Shown here piece after piece: positions 9,268 through 17,876 of a DNA stretch of 64,000 nt. A model generated the notes under the pieces. That model was not told the DNA's origin, searched no databases, and saw only the letters and a program-made list of their open reading frames with translations. The DNA comes from Novosphingobium sp. ZN18A2. GTDB lineage: Bacteria > Pseudomonadota > Alphaproteobacteria > Sphingomonadales > Sphingomonadaceae. Location: the NCBI RefSeq assembly GCF_036784765.1, contig NZ_CP136651.1, positions 2,914,001 through 2,978,000 on the forward strand, in the 5' to 3' direction. A program made the position numbers and the translations under genes. How positions within the stretch are numbered: the first letter of the stretch is position 1; every line of letters begins with the position of its first letter.

Positions 9268-9729
9268 ATGATCAAGCCAGACCTCGAATTCGTTTACGAA
9301 GCCACAGGCGACCTGGAACCGCCGCGCCAGATCGGCGAGACCTATGACGGGTCGCGCCGCATCATCCCCATCGTGGGCGGCGGGCGCGTGGAAGGGCCGC
9401 TCATCAAGGGCAGGCTGGTGGGCAACAGCGCCGACTGGCAACTGACCCGCGCGGACGGGGTAACCGTGGCCGACGCGCTCTATGCGATCGAAACGGACGA
9501 CGGCGTCGTAATCCAGATCCGCAACAAGGGGCTGCGCCACGGCCCGCCAGAAGTTATGGCGCGGCTTGCGGCGGGCGAGGACGTGGACCCGGCCGAATAC
9601 TATTTCCGCACCGTGCCGGAGTTCATCGCGCCCAAGGGCAAGTACGAATGGATGAACCGGTCGATCTTCATCTGCTCTGGCGCGCGCTATCCGGCGGGTA
9701 TCAAGCTCTGGGTCTGGCGGGTGCTGTAA
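9268..9729 (+). CDS. DUF3237 family protein
   Basis: 153 residues with GAGAGGAG upstream. LEFVYEATGDLEPPRQIGETYDGSRRIIPIVGGGRVEGPLIKGRLV and the later EYYFRTVPEFIAPKGKYEWMNRSIFI (quoted in parts: RIIPIVGGGRVEGP and FRTVPEFIAPKGKYEWMNR) match the DUF3237 beta-barrel family. These proteins often neighbour aromatic or terpenoid catabolic genes and have no settled enzymatic role. It follows the dioxygenase gene on the same strand but is separated by a 243-base hairpin-rich gap, so co-transcription is uncertain. Confidence 0.82.
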   Translation: MIKPDLEFVYEATGDLEPPRQIGETYDGSRRIIPIVGGGRVEGPLIKGRLVGNSADWQLTRADGVTVADALYAIETDDGVVIQIRNKGLRHGPPEVMARLAAGEDVDPAEYYFRTVPEFIAPKGKYEWMNRSIFICSGARYPAGIKLWVWRVL

Positions 9730-9747
9730 GCGCCCGCTCTCATTTCG

Positions 9748-11361
9748 TCAGACCGGCTCGCCGGCGGCCCTCGCCCGTTCCACCACGCGCGCCTCGTCCC
9801 CTTTTACGCGCAAGGCCAGCACCAGCAGCATCGCGGCGATCGGCAGGCCGACCCAGTTGACCGAGCGGATGGCGAACGAAAGGTCGCCGCCATGGGCATC
9901 GCTGATCAGGCCGACCAGATACGGCCCGGTGCCCAGCCCGCAAATTGTCGACACGATGATATAGGTCGATGCCGTGATGCCGCGCATCCGGGGCAGCACC
10001 TGATCGTAAAGCGTCGCATAAAGCGGGGGCAGCCACATCGTCAGCACAAGGCTGTAAAGCGTGAAGCGCAAATAGAACGCGGCGGGATCGGCCGCGGTAT
10101 AGACCCACAGCGCCATCAGCGGCGAAACGCCCATCGAAAAGAACGCCAGCCACACGCGCCCGGTGCCGGGCACTTTCGCGGCCGCCCAATCGGAAACCGG
10201 GCCGGAAATCATCGGCCCGATCACGCCGATCGCGCCTGCCAGCAGGCCGAACTGCACGCCGGTTTCGGCTGGCGACAGGCCATAGCTTTTCATCAGGAAC
10301 ATCGGCGTGAAGCCCATCACGCCATAGTTGATGATCATCTGCAGCGATCCCGCCGCCATGCACAGCACCAGCGATGGCGAGGCCATCACCGCGTGCGCGG
10401 TCGGATCGGACAGTTTCAGCGACTGGATCAGGTTGACCACCACGAAAACGCCGAAGCCCACCACACCCCATTGCAGCACGTGCGCATTGACCGGGACGCC
10501 GCCGATGTGCAGCGGCGCGCGCGGGGACAGCGCGTTGCCGATGTTTATGGCGACCGCCATTCCCGCAACGATCAGCGCCAGCGCAATCAGGTTGAACAAC
10601 CATTGCTTCCCGCCAGCCCCGCGCCGCGCCATCGAAAGCCAGTGCGATCCGGGCGTGACCGACCCCAGCACACCCGCGCTGGCACGGAACGGGTGCGGAT
10701 CGTGCGGCGTGGGCAGCCCGTCGATCGCGCCGCGCACCGGCTCTTTCATCCGCCACAGGAAAAAGGCCAGCGGCAGGCCGGGAGAAGAAGCGACAAGGAA
10801 AGCGAACTGCCAGCCCGCCAGCCCCAGCGGTGCCGCCGCGCCGCCTCCGCCATAGCGCGCGTCCCACCAGTCCGCCGCCACGCCGCCAAGGATGGAGGAC
10901 AGTCCCAGACCCACCGCGATGGCCGCCGCCATGACCGCCATGGCAAGCCCGCGCCGGGGCTTTGGGAAATAGTCATAGACAAGGCTCGTCCCCGCAGGCT
11001 GGGCCGCCGCCTCGCCGATCCCCACGCCCAGCCGCGACAGCGCCAGCATGGCAAACCCGCTGGCAAAGCCCGCCAGCGCGGTGGAAACCGACCAGAACGA
11101 GATACAGATCGCCAGCAGCCGCGTGCGCAGCCAGCCATCGGCCAGCCGGCCCAGCGGCAGCGAGAACAGCGCATAGAACAGCGCGAACACCGTGCCGTAA
11201 AGCAGCCCCATCTCGGCATCGCCGATGTGCAGATCAGCCTTAATTCGCGGTGCAAGGATCGCAAGGATGTTGCGGTCGAGCAGGCTCAGAAGCTGGGTTA
11301 TCGAAACCAGCGCCAGCGCATACCAGCCGCCCTTCGCGACCTTCGATCCGGGTTGGCTCAC
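9748..11361 (-). CDS. MFS transporter (spinster/GudP-like)
   Basis: 537 residues, about twelve transmembrane helices. The N-terminus QLLSLLDRNILAILAPRIKADL and the loop GRLADGWLRTRLLAI fit spinster-like and organic-acid MFS carriers. A large hydrophilic central loop (around residues 195-245, including MKEPVRGAIDGLPTPHDPHP) makes it longer than the usual 430-470 residues. The start overlaps the ligW stop by four bases (ATGA), so the two are translationally coupled. By context it probably imports 5-carboxyvanillate or another lignin-derived acid; no substrate residue can be assigned. Confidence 0.85.
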   Translation of the reverse strand: MSQPGSKVAKGGWYALALVSITQLLSLLDRNILAILAPRIKADLHIGDAEMGLLYGTVFALFYALFSLPLGRLADGWLRTRLLAICISFWSVSTALAGFASGFAMLALSRLGVGIGEAAAQPAGTSLVYDYFPKPRRGLAMAVMAAAIAVGLGLSSILGGVAADWWDARYGGGGAAAPLGLAGWQFAFLVASSPGLPLAFFLWRMKEPVRGAIDGLPTPHDPHPFRASAGVLGSVTPGSHWLSMARRGAGGKQWLFNLIALALIVAGMAVAINIGNALSPRAPLHIGGVPVNAHVLQWGVVGFGVFVVVNLIQSLKLSDPTAHAVMASPSLVLCMAAGSLQMIINYGVMGFTPMFLMKSYGLSPAETGVQFGLLAGAIGVIGPMISGPVSDWAAAKVPGTGRVWLAFFSMGVSPLMALWVYTAADPAAFYLRFTLYSLVLTMWLPPLYATLYDQVLPRMRGITASTYIIVSTICGLGTGPYLVGLISDAHGGDLSFAIRSVNWVGLPIAAMLLVLALRVKGDEARVVERARAAGEPV

Positions 11362-12413
11362 AGCTTGAACCAGCGTTCCGCGTTGGTCTGGAAGAACTTC
11401 TTCTTCTGCGCGTCAGTAATGGCCAGGTTATCCATCGCGCGCACTTCATCAGCCACGTATTCGTATGGATAATCCATCGCGTAGAGCACCCGGTCCTCGC
11501 CCATCACATCGATCATCAGCTTGATCGCCGGTTCAAACGGCAGGCCCGAACAGGTGCCGAGGAAGTTGTTGCGCATATAGTGGAACAGGTCGTGTTTCAG
11601 CGGCTTCAACCGCTCATACCTGTTCGACCGCACGCCCGCGTTGAACATATAGTTTGTGCGATAGAGCCAATAGGGCAGCGCCTCACACCCGTGCCCGGCC
11701 ATTATCTGAAGATCGGGATAGCGATCGAAGATCCCGGTCGTGACAAGGCGCAGCAGGTGATAGCTGGTTTCCACCGCGAAACCGAACACCGCGCCATCCA
11801 GCCCGGCGTCGATCATCCCGCCCATCATCTCGTCGGGCAGCGTCGCCGGATGGATGTAGAGCAGTTGCCCGGTATCGGAAAGCGCGCGGAAGATCGGGTC
11901 GAACTGCGCCTCGTCAAGGTAGTGGCCTTGCGTGTGGCTGTTGATCTGAACGCCCTTGAAGCCAAGTTCGTTCGCGCCGCGGCGGATTTCGGCGGCGGAC
12001 CATTCCGGGTCTTGCGGAGCAACCGCGGTCATGCCGATGAAGCGGTCCGGGTGCTTCGCGCAAGCCTCGGCCAGCGTATCATTCGCGCGCCGCGCGATGC
12101 CCTTTGCCTCTTCGGTGTCGAGCATCGGCTGAACGCCGGGACTGGTAAGCGCGAGGATCGCCTTGTCGATCCCGGTTTCGTCCATGTGCCGGATGCGCAT
12201 GTCGCCAAGGTCGAGCAGCCGGTCCATGATCTGTGTCGCGCGTTCGGACGGACTGGTGGCATAGAACCCCCAGAGCGAGACCATGCCCTTGTCCGCCGTG
12301 CCGTCGCGCACCATGCGCAGGAACACGTCCACCTGTTCGCGCGTGGCAAAGGCTTCCTCGGTCGCGATGCGCAGATAGCCGCGATCGCCGCCGGTTTTCA
12401 GTTCGTGGGTCAT
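11358..12413 (-). CDS. ligW: 5-carboxyvanillate decarboxylase (LigW type)
   Basis: 351 residues from the ATG at 12413; the open frame extends 19 codons further but without family similarity. The sequence is very close to the LigW amidohydrolases of sphingomonads as I recall them. The metal ligands reported for LigW fall at exactly the same numbers: Glu19 (RIATEEAFA), His188 (YIHPAT) and Asp314 (AMDYPY). Arg58, Arg252 and Tyr317, also described as active-site residues, are present. The enzyme removes the 5-carboxyl of 5-carboxyvanillate, an intermediate of 5,5'-biphenyl breakdown, giving vanillate without oxygen or cofactor. It is second to last in the minus-strand operon that begins at 14837. 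Confidence 0.92.
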   Translation of the reverse strand: MTHELKTGGDRGYLRIATEEAFATREQVDVFLRMVRDGTADKGMVSLWGFYATSPSERATQIMDRLLDLGDMRIRHMDETGIDKAILALTSPGVQPMLDTEEAKGIARRANDTLAEACAKHPDRFIGMTAVAPQDPEWSAAEIRRGANELGFKGVQINSHTQGHYLDEAQFDPIFRALSDTGQLLYIHPATLPDEMMGGMIDAGLDGAVFGFAVETSYHLLRLVTTGIFDRYPDLQIMAGHGCEALPYWLYRTNYMFNAGVRSNRYERLKPLKHDLFHYMRNNFLGTCSGLPFEPAIKLMIDVMGEDRVLYAMDYPYEYVADEVRAMDNLAITDAQKKKFFQTNAERWFKL

Positions 12414-12554
12414 ATATCCTCTCCGCAAGATCAGCGCGAACGTGCTTCGGTGCTTCGACAGGCGCAGCAATCAGCACGAACGGACGTTGTTGTTCTCAAT
12501 CCCCAAGACCCGTTCGCCCCGATCTCATCGAAGGGCGCCCGGGCGGCGCCACCT

Positions 12555-13982
12555 TCACCCTTCGTGCACGGCCTTCGTCACAAGGCATGCCATCAGCCCT
12601 TCGGGGCCGTCCTCGTGCCCGTGGCCCGACCACTTGACCCCGCCGAACGGACTGTCCGCCCCGCCGATCATGGTGGAATTGATGCCCAGCATCCCGCTTT
12701 CCACATCGCGCATCAGGCGCTGCTGGCGCTTGGAATCCTGCGTCCAGGCATAGGCGGCAAGGCCATAGGGCAAGCGGTTCGCTTCCTCGATCATCGCGTC
12801 CTCGCTGGTGAAGCGGTTGATCAGCGCGACCGGGCCAAACGGCTCTTCGTTCATGATTTCCGCGTCCAGCGAGATGTCGGACAGCACGGACGGCGCATAG
12901 AAATACCCGGCGTTGCCCACGCGCTTTCCGCCGGTGTGCAGCGTTGCGCCCTTCGCGATAGCATCGCCGATCATGCGGTCCATCGCTTCGGGCCGGCGCG
13001 GGTTTGCCATCGGGCCCATCTGCGTCCCGTCCTCAAGACCGTTGCCGATCTTCAGCGCGGATGCGCGTTCGGCAAAGCCGGTGCGGAACTTTTCGAACAC
13101 CGCATCCTGCACGATGAAGCGCGTCGGGCTGACGCAGACCTGGCCGGCGTTGCGATACTTGTGCGGCACCATCGTATCGAGCACGCGGTCCACATCGACA
13201 TCGTCGAACACCAGCACCGGGCCGTGGCCGCCCAGTTCCATGGTGGTGCGCTTCATGTCGTCCGCCGCAAGCTTCGCCAGGTGCTTGCCCACAACGGTCG
13301 ATCCGGTGAACGAAAGCTTGCGCACGATGGGGCTGGCCAGCAGGTGGCGACTCACTTCATCGGGCACGCCGAACACCGCCTGCGCAACCTGCTTCGGCAG
13401 TCCCGCATCGAGCAGGCACTGGAGCACGCCCAGCGCCGATGCGGGCGTTTCTTCCGCCGATTTCAGGATCACCGAACAGCCCGCGGCAATCGGCGCGCCC
13501 AGCTTGCGGCCGGGGTTGCCCAGCGGGAAGTTCCATGGCGCGAAGGCCGCGACCACGCCCACAGGCTGGTGCATCACGGTGGAGCGCATGCCGGTGGGCC
13601 GCACCAGCGCACGGCCATAGATGCGGAACACCTCGCCCGCATAGAAGTTGAACAGGCCGACGTTCATCAGCACTTCGATGCGGCTTTCGGCGAGCGGCTT
13701 GCCCTCTTCCATCGTGGCGACGCGGGCCAGGTCTTCCTGGCGTTCCAGCATCAGGCGCGCCGCGCCCTGGAGCACGGCGGCACGCTGCTGCGGCGTCGAT
13801 TCGCGCCAGATGCGGAAACCTTCGCGCGCGGTTTCCAGCGCACGGTCGAGGTCGGCCGCGTCCGCCAGCGGCAGTTCGCCCAGCCGTTCGCCCGTTGCGG
13901 GATTGACCACGTCGAACGTGCGCCGGCCGCCGCCGGACACTTTTTCGCCGTCGATGATCATGTGGAGCGCGGGGTATTCCAT
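12555..13982 (-). CDS. Aldehyde dehydrogenase, succinate-semialdehyde-dehydrogenase-like
   Basis: 475 residues from the ATG at 13982 with GGAGGG five bases upstream; an adjacent GTG at 13985 is possible. Catalytic Cys in NAGQVCVSPTRF and general-base Glu in MELGGHGP are intact, and FTGSTVVGK binds the nucleotide. The enzyme should oxidise an aldehyde to a carboxylate with NAD(P). Position between the NTF2-fold gene and ligW suggests an aromatic aldehyde such as vanillin, 5-formylvanillate or a cleaved stilbene product. The 141-base gap to ligW holds only repeat-like sequence (CTTCGACAGGCGCAG and similar). Confidence 0.88.
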   Translation of the reverse strand: MEYPALHMIIDGEKVSGGGRRTFDVVNPATGERLGELPLADAADLDRALETAREGFRIWRESTPQQRAAVLQGAARLMLERQEDLARVATMEEGKPLAESRIEVLMNVGLFNFYAGEVFRIYGRALVRPTGMRSTVMHQPVGVVAAFAPWNFPLGNPGRKLGAPIAAGCSVILKSAEETPASALGVLQCLLDAGLPKQVAQAVFGVPDEVSRHLLASPIVRKLSFTGSTVVGKHLAKLAADDMKRTTMELGGHGPVLVFDDVDVDRVLDTMVPHKYRNAGQVCVSPTRFIVQDAVFEKFRTGFAERASALKIGNGLEDGTQMGPMANPRRPEAMDRMIGDAIAKGATLHTGGKRVGNAGYFYAPSVLSDISLDAEIMNEEPFGPVALINRFTSEDAMIEEANRLPYGLAAYAWTQDSKRQQRLMRDVESGMLGINSTMIGGADSPFGGVKWSGHGHEDGPEGLMACLVTKAVHEG

Positions 13983-14041
13983 CACATCCCTCCGTCATCC
14001 CGGCGACAACCGGGATCGCTGTAGTCCTGGCAATGCACCTG

Positions 14042-14081
14042 GCCGGTCGCGGTCCCGCATTCCTCCGGGACCGCGACCGGC
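14042..14081. repeat. Long perfect hairpin before the NTF2 gene end
   Basis: GCCGGTCGCGGTCCCG at 14042-14057 pairs perfectly with 14066-14081, leaving an eight-base loop. It lies seven bases past the stop codon of the NTF2 gene and upstream of the aldehyde dehydrogenase. It has no T-run, so it may be a processing or attenuation element rather than a classical terminator. Confidence 0.7.
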
Positions 14082-14087
14082 GCTAGC

Positions 14088-14837
14088 TCAGGCGTTGGCC
14101 TTGGCCTTGGCGCGGTCGATATCGCCCTGCCAGCGCTGGGCCACCATGTCTTCGCCGGTGATCGGGTGCTTCATGTGGAAAGGCAGCAGCTTGTGCGTGG
14201 GCCACAGCCAGTGGTCCTCGATCAGTGCGTCGGGGCCGCTGGGATCTTCGGGATAGAGCACCTTGGGGAACGGCACGTATTCGGCCTTGGTGTGCGCCCA
14301 GCCGGTTTCGAAATCGGCATGCCAGTGCGGGAAGTAGTTGAGAACGTGGATGCGCCACTTGCCGTCGGCGCCCTTCCTGTAGGTGTTCTCGTAAAGGCCG
14401 CCTTCCCACCACTGGCGCGCGCCCATCGCGGGATTGTCGGGATCGGTATAATCCTCGTGACGGCCGGCCTGCATGGTCGAACGGCCGCGCAACCTGGCGG
14501 TAACGCCGTCGGGATCGATATCGACGATCGCCTGGATCTGCGGGTGATCGAGCAGGAAGCCGTCGATCGGGCCGTTGTTGTCGTGCGTGAAACGCTTGCG
14601 GAAACGATCGACATAAAGGCGGCGCACGCCTTCCTTGCCCTTCCACACACCGCCGAAGAAGCGCACTTCGCCATCGTCGGTAAACAGGTCCACCACCTGG
14701 TCGTACATGCATTTGTCGATCAGGTAGCCGTACAGGTACTGCAGCTTTTTCACGTCCAGCTCGTCCTCACGAACGACAAGGCGCTTTTCCAGCTCGTCGA
14801 CCTTGGCGGCAAGCGATTGCAGCGTAACTTCGGACAT
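14088..14837 (-). CDS. NTF2-fold (SnoaL-like) protein, candidate gamma-formaldehyde lyase
   Basis: 249 residues. A short coiled N-terminus (VDELEKRLVVREDELDVKKL) is followed by a long NTF2-like domain: LQYLYGYLIDKCMYDQVVDLF, DGFLLDHPQIQAIVDID and WHADFETGWAHT. Sphingomonad NTF2-fold lyases (LdpA and related proteins) remove the gamma carbon of diarylpropanes or phenylcoumarans as formaldehyde and give a stilbene, and they are encoded near stilbene dioxygenases. This gene shares that setting, a second long paralogue lies at 49491-50210, and formaldehyde-handling genes are close. It heads the operon with aldehyde dehydrogenase, ligW and an MFS gene and has a class 1 operator-like site 19 bases upstream. 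The lyase role is inference; fold assignment is firm. Confidence 0.75.
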   Translation of the reverse strand: MSEVTLQSLAAKVDELEKRLVVREDELDVKKLQYLYGYLIDKCMYDQVVDLFTDDGEVRFFGGVWKGKEGVRRLYVDRFRKRFTHDNNGPIDGFLLDHPQIQAIVDIDPDGVTARLRGRSTMQAGRHEDYTDPDNPAMGARQWWEGGLYENTYRKGADGKWRIHVLNYFPHWHADFETGWAHTKAEYVPFPKVLYPEDPSGPDALIEDHWLWPTHKLLPFHMKHPITGEDMVAQRWQGDIDRAKAKANA

Positions 14838-14855
14838 ACTCCTACTCTCCCGATT

Positions 14856-14874
14856 TCGTATGTGTTGCTTACAA
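14856..14874. promoter_or_regulatory. Class 1 operator-like site upstream of the NTF2-ALDH-ligW-MFS operon
   Basis: TCGTATGT-GTT-GCTTACAA, 19 bases upstream of the start at 14837. Arm spacing is the same 8-3-8 as in the perfect copy at 22655. Confidence 0.72.
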
Positions 14875-14897
14875 AATGCGTGACGAGGCGAGGCTTG

Positions 14898-16310
14898 TCA
14901 ACGCCCTAGCGCTTCAAGGCGCGCAACTTCCTTCCGGTACGGCTTCATCGCGCGGTACATCAGCACGCAAGCCGAAGGCAGGACCACGGCGGCGGTGATC
15001 ACCAGCGCTTCGCGCAGCTTTTCGGGATCGCCCACGATGTATTGCGAGACCAGCCCGATCACGAAGCTGCCCATCGCGCCGAAGAACGTGAACATGAACA
15101 GGTAGAACGCCGTCACCTGCCCGCGCATGGAGTTGGGTGCGACGCGCTGTACCGCGGCGTTCTGCGGCACCGCTCCGGCAAGGCCGAACATCACGGCGAT
15201 ACCGAAGCCGATGATCGAACCCCATGCCGTCGGTGAAAGCAGCGCCCCCAGCGTGCTGACCGTGGTGCCGCAGAAGAACAGGAACGCCGCGCGCACGTTG
15301 GCGTCCTTGTGGCGTTTGGCGAGAAATTCGACGACCGCGCCGCCCAGCACCAGCCCGGCAAGCGATCCGATCAGCCCGACAAGGCCGATCGCGCCGCCGA
15401 TCTGCGCCTCGTTCCAGCCGAAAGTGCGGATCATGAACGGGACGCGCCAGAAGGCCAGACCGAAACTTTCGGTCGCGCTCAGTGCCAGGGCGGCAAACAG
15501 CGGATAATAGACATAACCGCCCGCGTGGATCGCCTTCGCCGCATCCCAGCCCATGAACGTCACCGCCTTGCGCACCAGCAAGGCGTTTTCCGGCGGCTGC
15601 TCGACATCGGCAACGGGCGCGGCGCGCTCCGGCTCCTTTACCGTCAGGAACATCAGCGCGGCGATGAACGAGGGGACGGCAAGCCCGATCAGTATCCATT
15701 GCCAGGAAAACACGCGCAGCCCCATCAGGCTGCCCGTGCCCCAGCTTGCCGTCGCCACGATCAGCCACCCGCCCAGGATCGGTCCCAGCGTGGTTCCGCC
15801 GATGAAGCCGAACTGCAACAAGGCGAAGGCGCGGCTGATCTTCTTCGGGGGGAAGGCATCCGCGATCAGCGAATAGGAACTGGGTGCGTGCGCCGATCCC
15901 CCGGCCGCAAGAAACACGCGACTGCCGATGAACTGGACATAGGTCTGCGCCATGCCGCCCAGCGCGGTGACAAGGCCGGTCACCGCCACGCCGCCGGCCA
16001 GCACGTATTTGCGCGGCCAGATGTCCGCCAGCCGGGCCAGCGGGATGCCCACGAACAGGTAACAGATGATGCTGGCGGGGCCGGCAAGGAAGCCCAGCTC
16101 CGAATCGGTCAGCCCGAAATCGGTCTTGATCCGCTCTCCCAGCATGCCGAACACGACCTGATCGAAAAACGTGAGGAACGTTGCGAAAACAATCACGAAC
16201 AGCGCCCAATAGGCGGCGCCCGCGCTGGGCCAGCGCTTGCCCGGAATCTCCCCGCCCTCGGGCTCTACGATCTCCACACCCGGCGATGCCGGAACCGCTC
16301 CACCTGCCAT
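14898..16310 (-). CDS. MFS transporter
   Basis: 470 residues with about twelve hydrophobic helices. FATFLTFFDQVVFGMLGERIKTDFGLTDSELGFLAGPA (in parts FFDQVVFGMLGERIKTDF and LTDSELGFLAG) is typical of spinster-like carriers, and GIPLARLADIWPRKYVLAGG is the conserved loop after helix 2. It is divergent from the SDR gene at 16487, with a class 1 operator-like site in the shared 176-base region, so it is likely induced with the catabolic genes. Probable import of an aromatic compound; substrate unknown. Confidence 0.85.
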   Translation of the reverse strand: MAGGAVPASPGVEIVEPEGGEIPGKRWPSAGAAYWALFVIVFATFLTFFDQVVFGMLGERIKTDFGLTDSELGFLAGPASIICYLFVGIPLARLADIWPRKYVLAGGVAVTGLVTALGGMAQTYVQFIGSRVFLAAGGSAHAPSSYSLIADAFPPKKISRAFALLQFGFIGGTTLGPILGGWLIVATASWGTGSLMGLRVFSWQWILIGLAVPSFIAALMFLTVKEPERAAPVADVEQPPENALLVRKAVTFMGWDAAKAIHAGGYVYYPLFAALALSATESFGLAFWRVPFMIRTFGWNEAQIGGAIGLVGLIGSLAGLVLGGAVVEFLAKRHKDANVRAAFLFFCGTTVSTLGALLSPTAWGSIIGFGIAVMFGLAGAVPQNAAVQRVAPNSMRGQVTAFYLFMFTFFGAMGSFVIGLVSQYIVGDPEKLREALVITAAVVLPSACVLMYRAMKPYRKEVARLEALGR

Positions 16311-16382
16311 TCCATTCCTCTCCCGAACTGCCGGGGCCTCTTTCGCACCCTTGGCAACCGCCCCTTGGCAATCGTCGTCAGA

Positions 16383-16401
16383 TTGTTAGTCTTGCATACA
16401 A
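16383..16401. promoter_or_regulatory. Class 1 operator-like site between MFS and LigD-type SDR genes
   Basis: TTGTTAGT-CTT-GCATACAA, 73 bases upstream of the MFS start and 86 bases upstream of the SDR start, positioned to serve both. Confidence 0.75.
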
Positions 16402-16486
16402 ATTCGCTCTGGTGAATAGACTATCGGCAAATGGCCACGGTGCACCGTCCCGATCGAGGGACAGTGCGCGGCAAATGGAGAGGAAT

Positions 16487-17404
16487 ATGCAGGATCTTGG
16501 CGGAAAAACAGCGTTCGTAACGGGCGGCGCAAGCGGAATCGGACTGGGAATCGCCAAGGCGCTTCTGGGTCAGGGCATGAACGTGGTGATCGCGGATATT
16601 CGCGACGACCACCTCGATTCGGCACGGGCCGAGCTTGACGGCGGAGACAAGGTTCTGCCGATCCGGCTTGACGTGACCGACCGCGAAGCCTTTGCCGCGG
16701 CGGCGGACAAGGCAGAGGAAACCTTCGGCAAGATCCACATCCTGGTGAACAACGCGGGCGTCGCCGTTGTCGGCCCGACCGAGATGGCGACTTTCGCCGA
16801 CTGGGACTGGGTGATGGGCGTGAACGTGGGCGGCACGGTGAACGGCATCGTCACCATGTTGCCGCGCCTCCTGTCGCACGGCGAAGGCGGTCACATCGTG
16901 TGCACCGCATCGATGTCTGCTCTGGTGCCCGTGGGCGGCACGACGATCTATTCGTCCACCAAGGCGGCCGTCACCAGCATGATGGAATGCATGCGCCCCG
17001 AACTGGAGGCGCGCGGCGTGATCTGTTCGGCCTTCTGCCCCGGCGCGGTGCAATCGAACATCGCCGACGCGGGCAAGACGCGCCCGGCCGAACTGGCCGA
17101 AACCGGCTATGCCGAAGCGGACAAGCGCCGGCAGGACGGCGGCAACTTCTTCCACCTCTACCAGACCAAGGAAGAAGTGGGCGAACGCGTGCTGCGCGGC
17201 ATCCTGGATGACGAGCTTTACATCCTTACGCACAGCGAATTCCTGGAGGGCGTACGCGAGCGTGGTGAGGCGACGACGCTGGCGGTGCAGGACCACCTTC
17301 CGGAAAACCCGGAATACAAGGAAACCTTCGCCATGCTGTTCCGCAACCCCGCGATCACCGAAGAGATCGCGCGGCAGAAACGCCTGAAGGCGGAGCGGGG
17401 CTGA
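16487..17404 (+). CDS. SDR of the C-alpha dehydrogenase (LigD/LigL/LigN) type
   Basis: 305 residues from the ATG at 16487, with GGAGAGGA upstream; a longer frame runs through the intergenic operator region and is rejected. TGGASGIGLG binds NAD, NNAG is kept, and IYSSTK provides catalytic Tyr and Lys. The extended C-terminal part (LYILTHSEFLEGVRERG and on) gives the 300-residue length seen in LigD, LigL and LigN, which oxidise the C-alpha hydroxyl of beta-aryl ethers such as guaiacylglycerol-beta-guaiacyl ether with NAD. The gene starts the plus operon SDR-NTF2-SDR. Substrate stereochemistry cannot be read. Confidence 0.8.
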   Translation: MQDLGGKTAFVTGGASGIGLGIAKALLGQGMNVVIADIRDDHLDSARAELDGGDKVLPIRLDVTDREAFAAAADKAEETFGKIHILVNNAGVAVVGPTEMATFADWDWVMGVNVGGTVNGIVTMLPRLLSHGEGGHIVCTASMSALVPVGGTTIYSSTKAAVTSMMECMRPELEARGVICSAFCPGAVQSNIADAGKTRPAELAETGYAEADKRRQDGGNFFHLYQTKEEVGERVLRGILDDELYILTHSEFLEGVRERGEATTLAVQDHLPENPEYKETFAMLFRNPAITEEIARQKRLKAERG

Positions 17405-17408
17405 TCCG

Positions 17409-17876
17409 ATGCCAACCTACGCCGAGGACCGCGCGGAGATAGAGGACCTGATGGCCCGCTATCTCTTCGCGCTCGACTGGGGAGACGGCGATGCCTACGC
17501 CGCCTGTTTCACCGAGGACGGCGGGATAGACTGGGCGCGGGAGACGACCGTCGGGCGCCCTGCCCTTGCCGCGATGTGCAACGGCTTTGCAGCGGCAATG
17601 GAAAACATAATGGGCAAGGGCGTGCCGCACCGGCATTTCCTTTCGCACGTCGCCGTCACGGTGAACGGCGACGAAGCGCAAGCCCGCGCCGCGTGGTTCG
17701 AGGCCGCCCGGCGCGACGACGGCTTCGGCAAGGCAAGTTTCGGACATTACGAAGACCACCTGGTGCGCGTGGACGGCCGCTGGCTGTTCCGCCGCCGCAA
17801 GATTTACAACGAGTTCCTTCCCGGCCGCAGCGCCGGACAAGCGAACCCGGCAATGGAAGAGGGAATGAAGCGATGA
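17409..17876 (+). CDS. SnoaL-like NTF2-fold protein
   Basis: 155 residues, starting four bases after the SDR stop and overlapping the next SDR start by four bases. YAEDRAEIEDLMARYLFALDWGDGDAYAACFTEDGGID (key parts EIEDLMARYLFALDWGD and AACFTEDG) is the standard N-terminal helix pair of SnoaL_4 domains. The C-terminal part has GHYEDHLVRVDGRWLFRRRKI. Members include hydratases, isomerases and lyases that act through a buried His/Asp/Tyr pocket. Being sandwiched between two LigD-type SDRs suggests it processes the same dimer, for example by isomerising or dehydrating an oxidised intermediate. That role is inference. Confidence 0.82.
   Translation: MPTYAEDRAEIEDLMARYLFALDWGDGDAYAACFTEDGGIDWARETTVGRPALAAMCNGFAAAMENIMGKGVPHRHFLSHVAVTVNGDEAQARAAWFEAARRDDGFGKASFGHYEDHLVRVDGRWLFRRRKIYNEFLPGRSAGQANPAMEEGMKR

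Noticed and set aside
12414..12554. Possible small gene between ligW and the aldehyde dehydrogenase
   Set aside because: Only dispersed 'cttcgac' and 'cacgaacgg' type repeat sequence and frames already open from neighbours.
11250..14024. Very long plus-strand open frame (924 codons)
   Set aside because: Antisense to ligW and the aldehyde dehydrogenase, rich in His/Arg/Ala, no family features; a shadow produced by high GC content.
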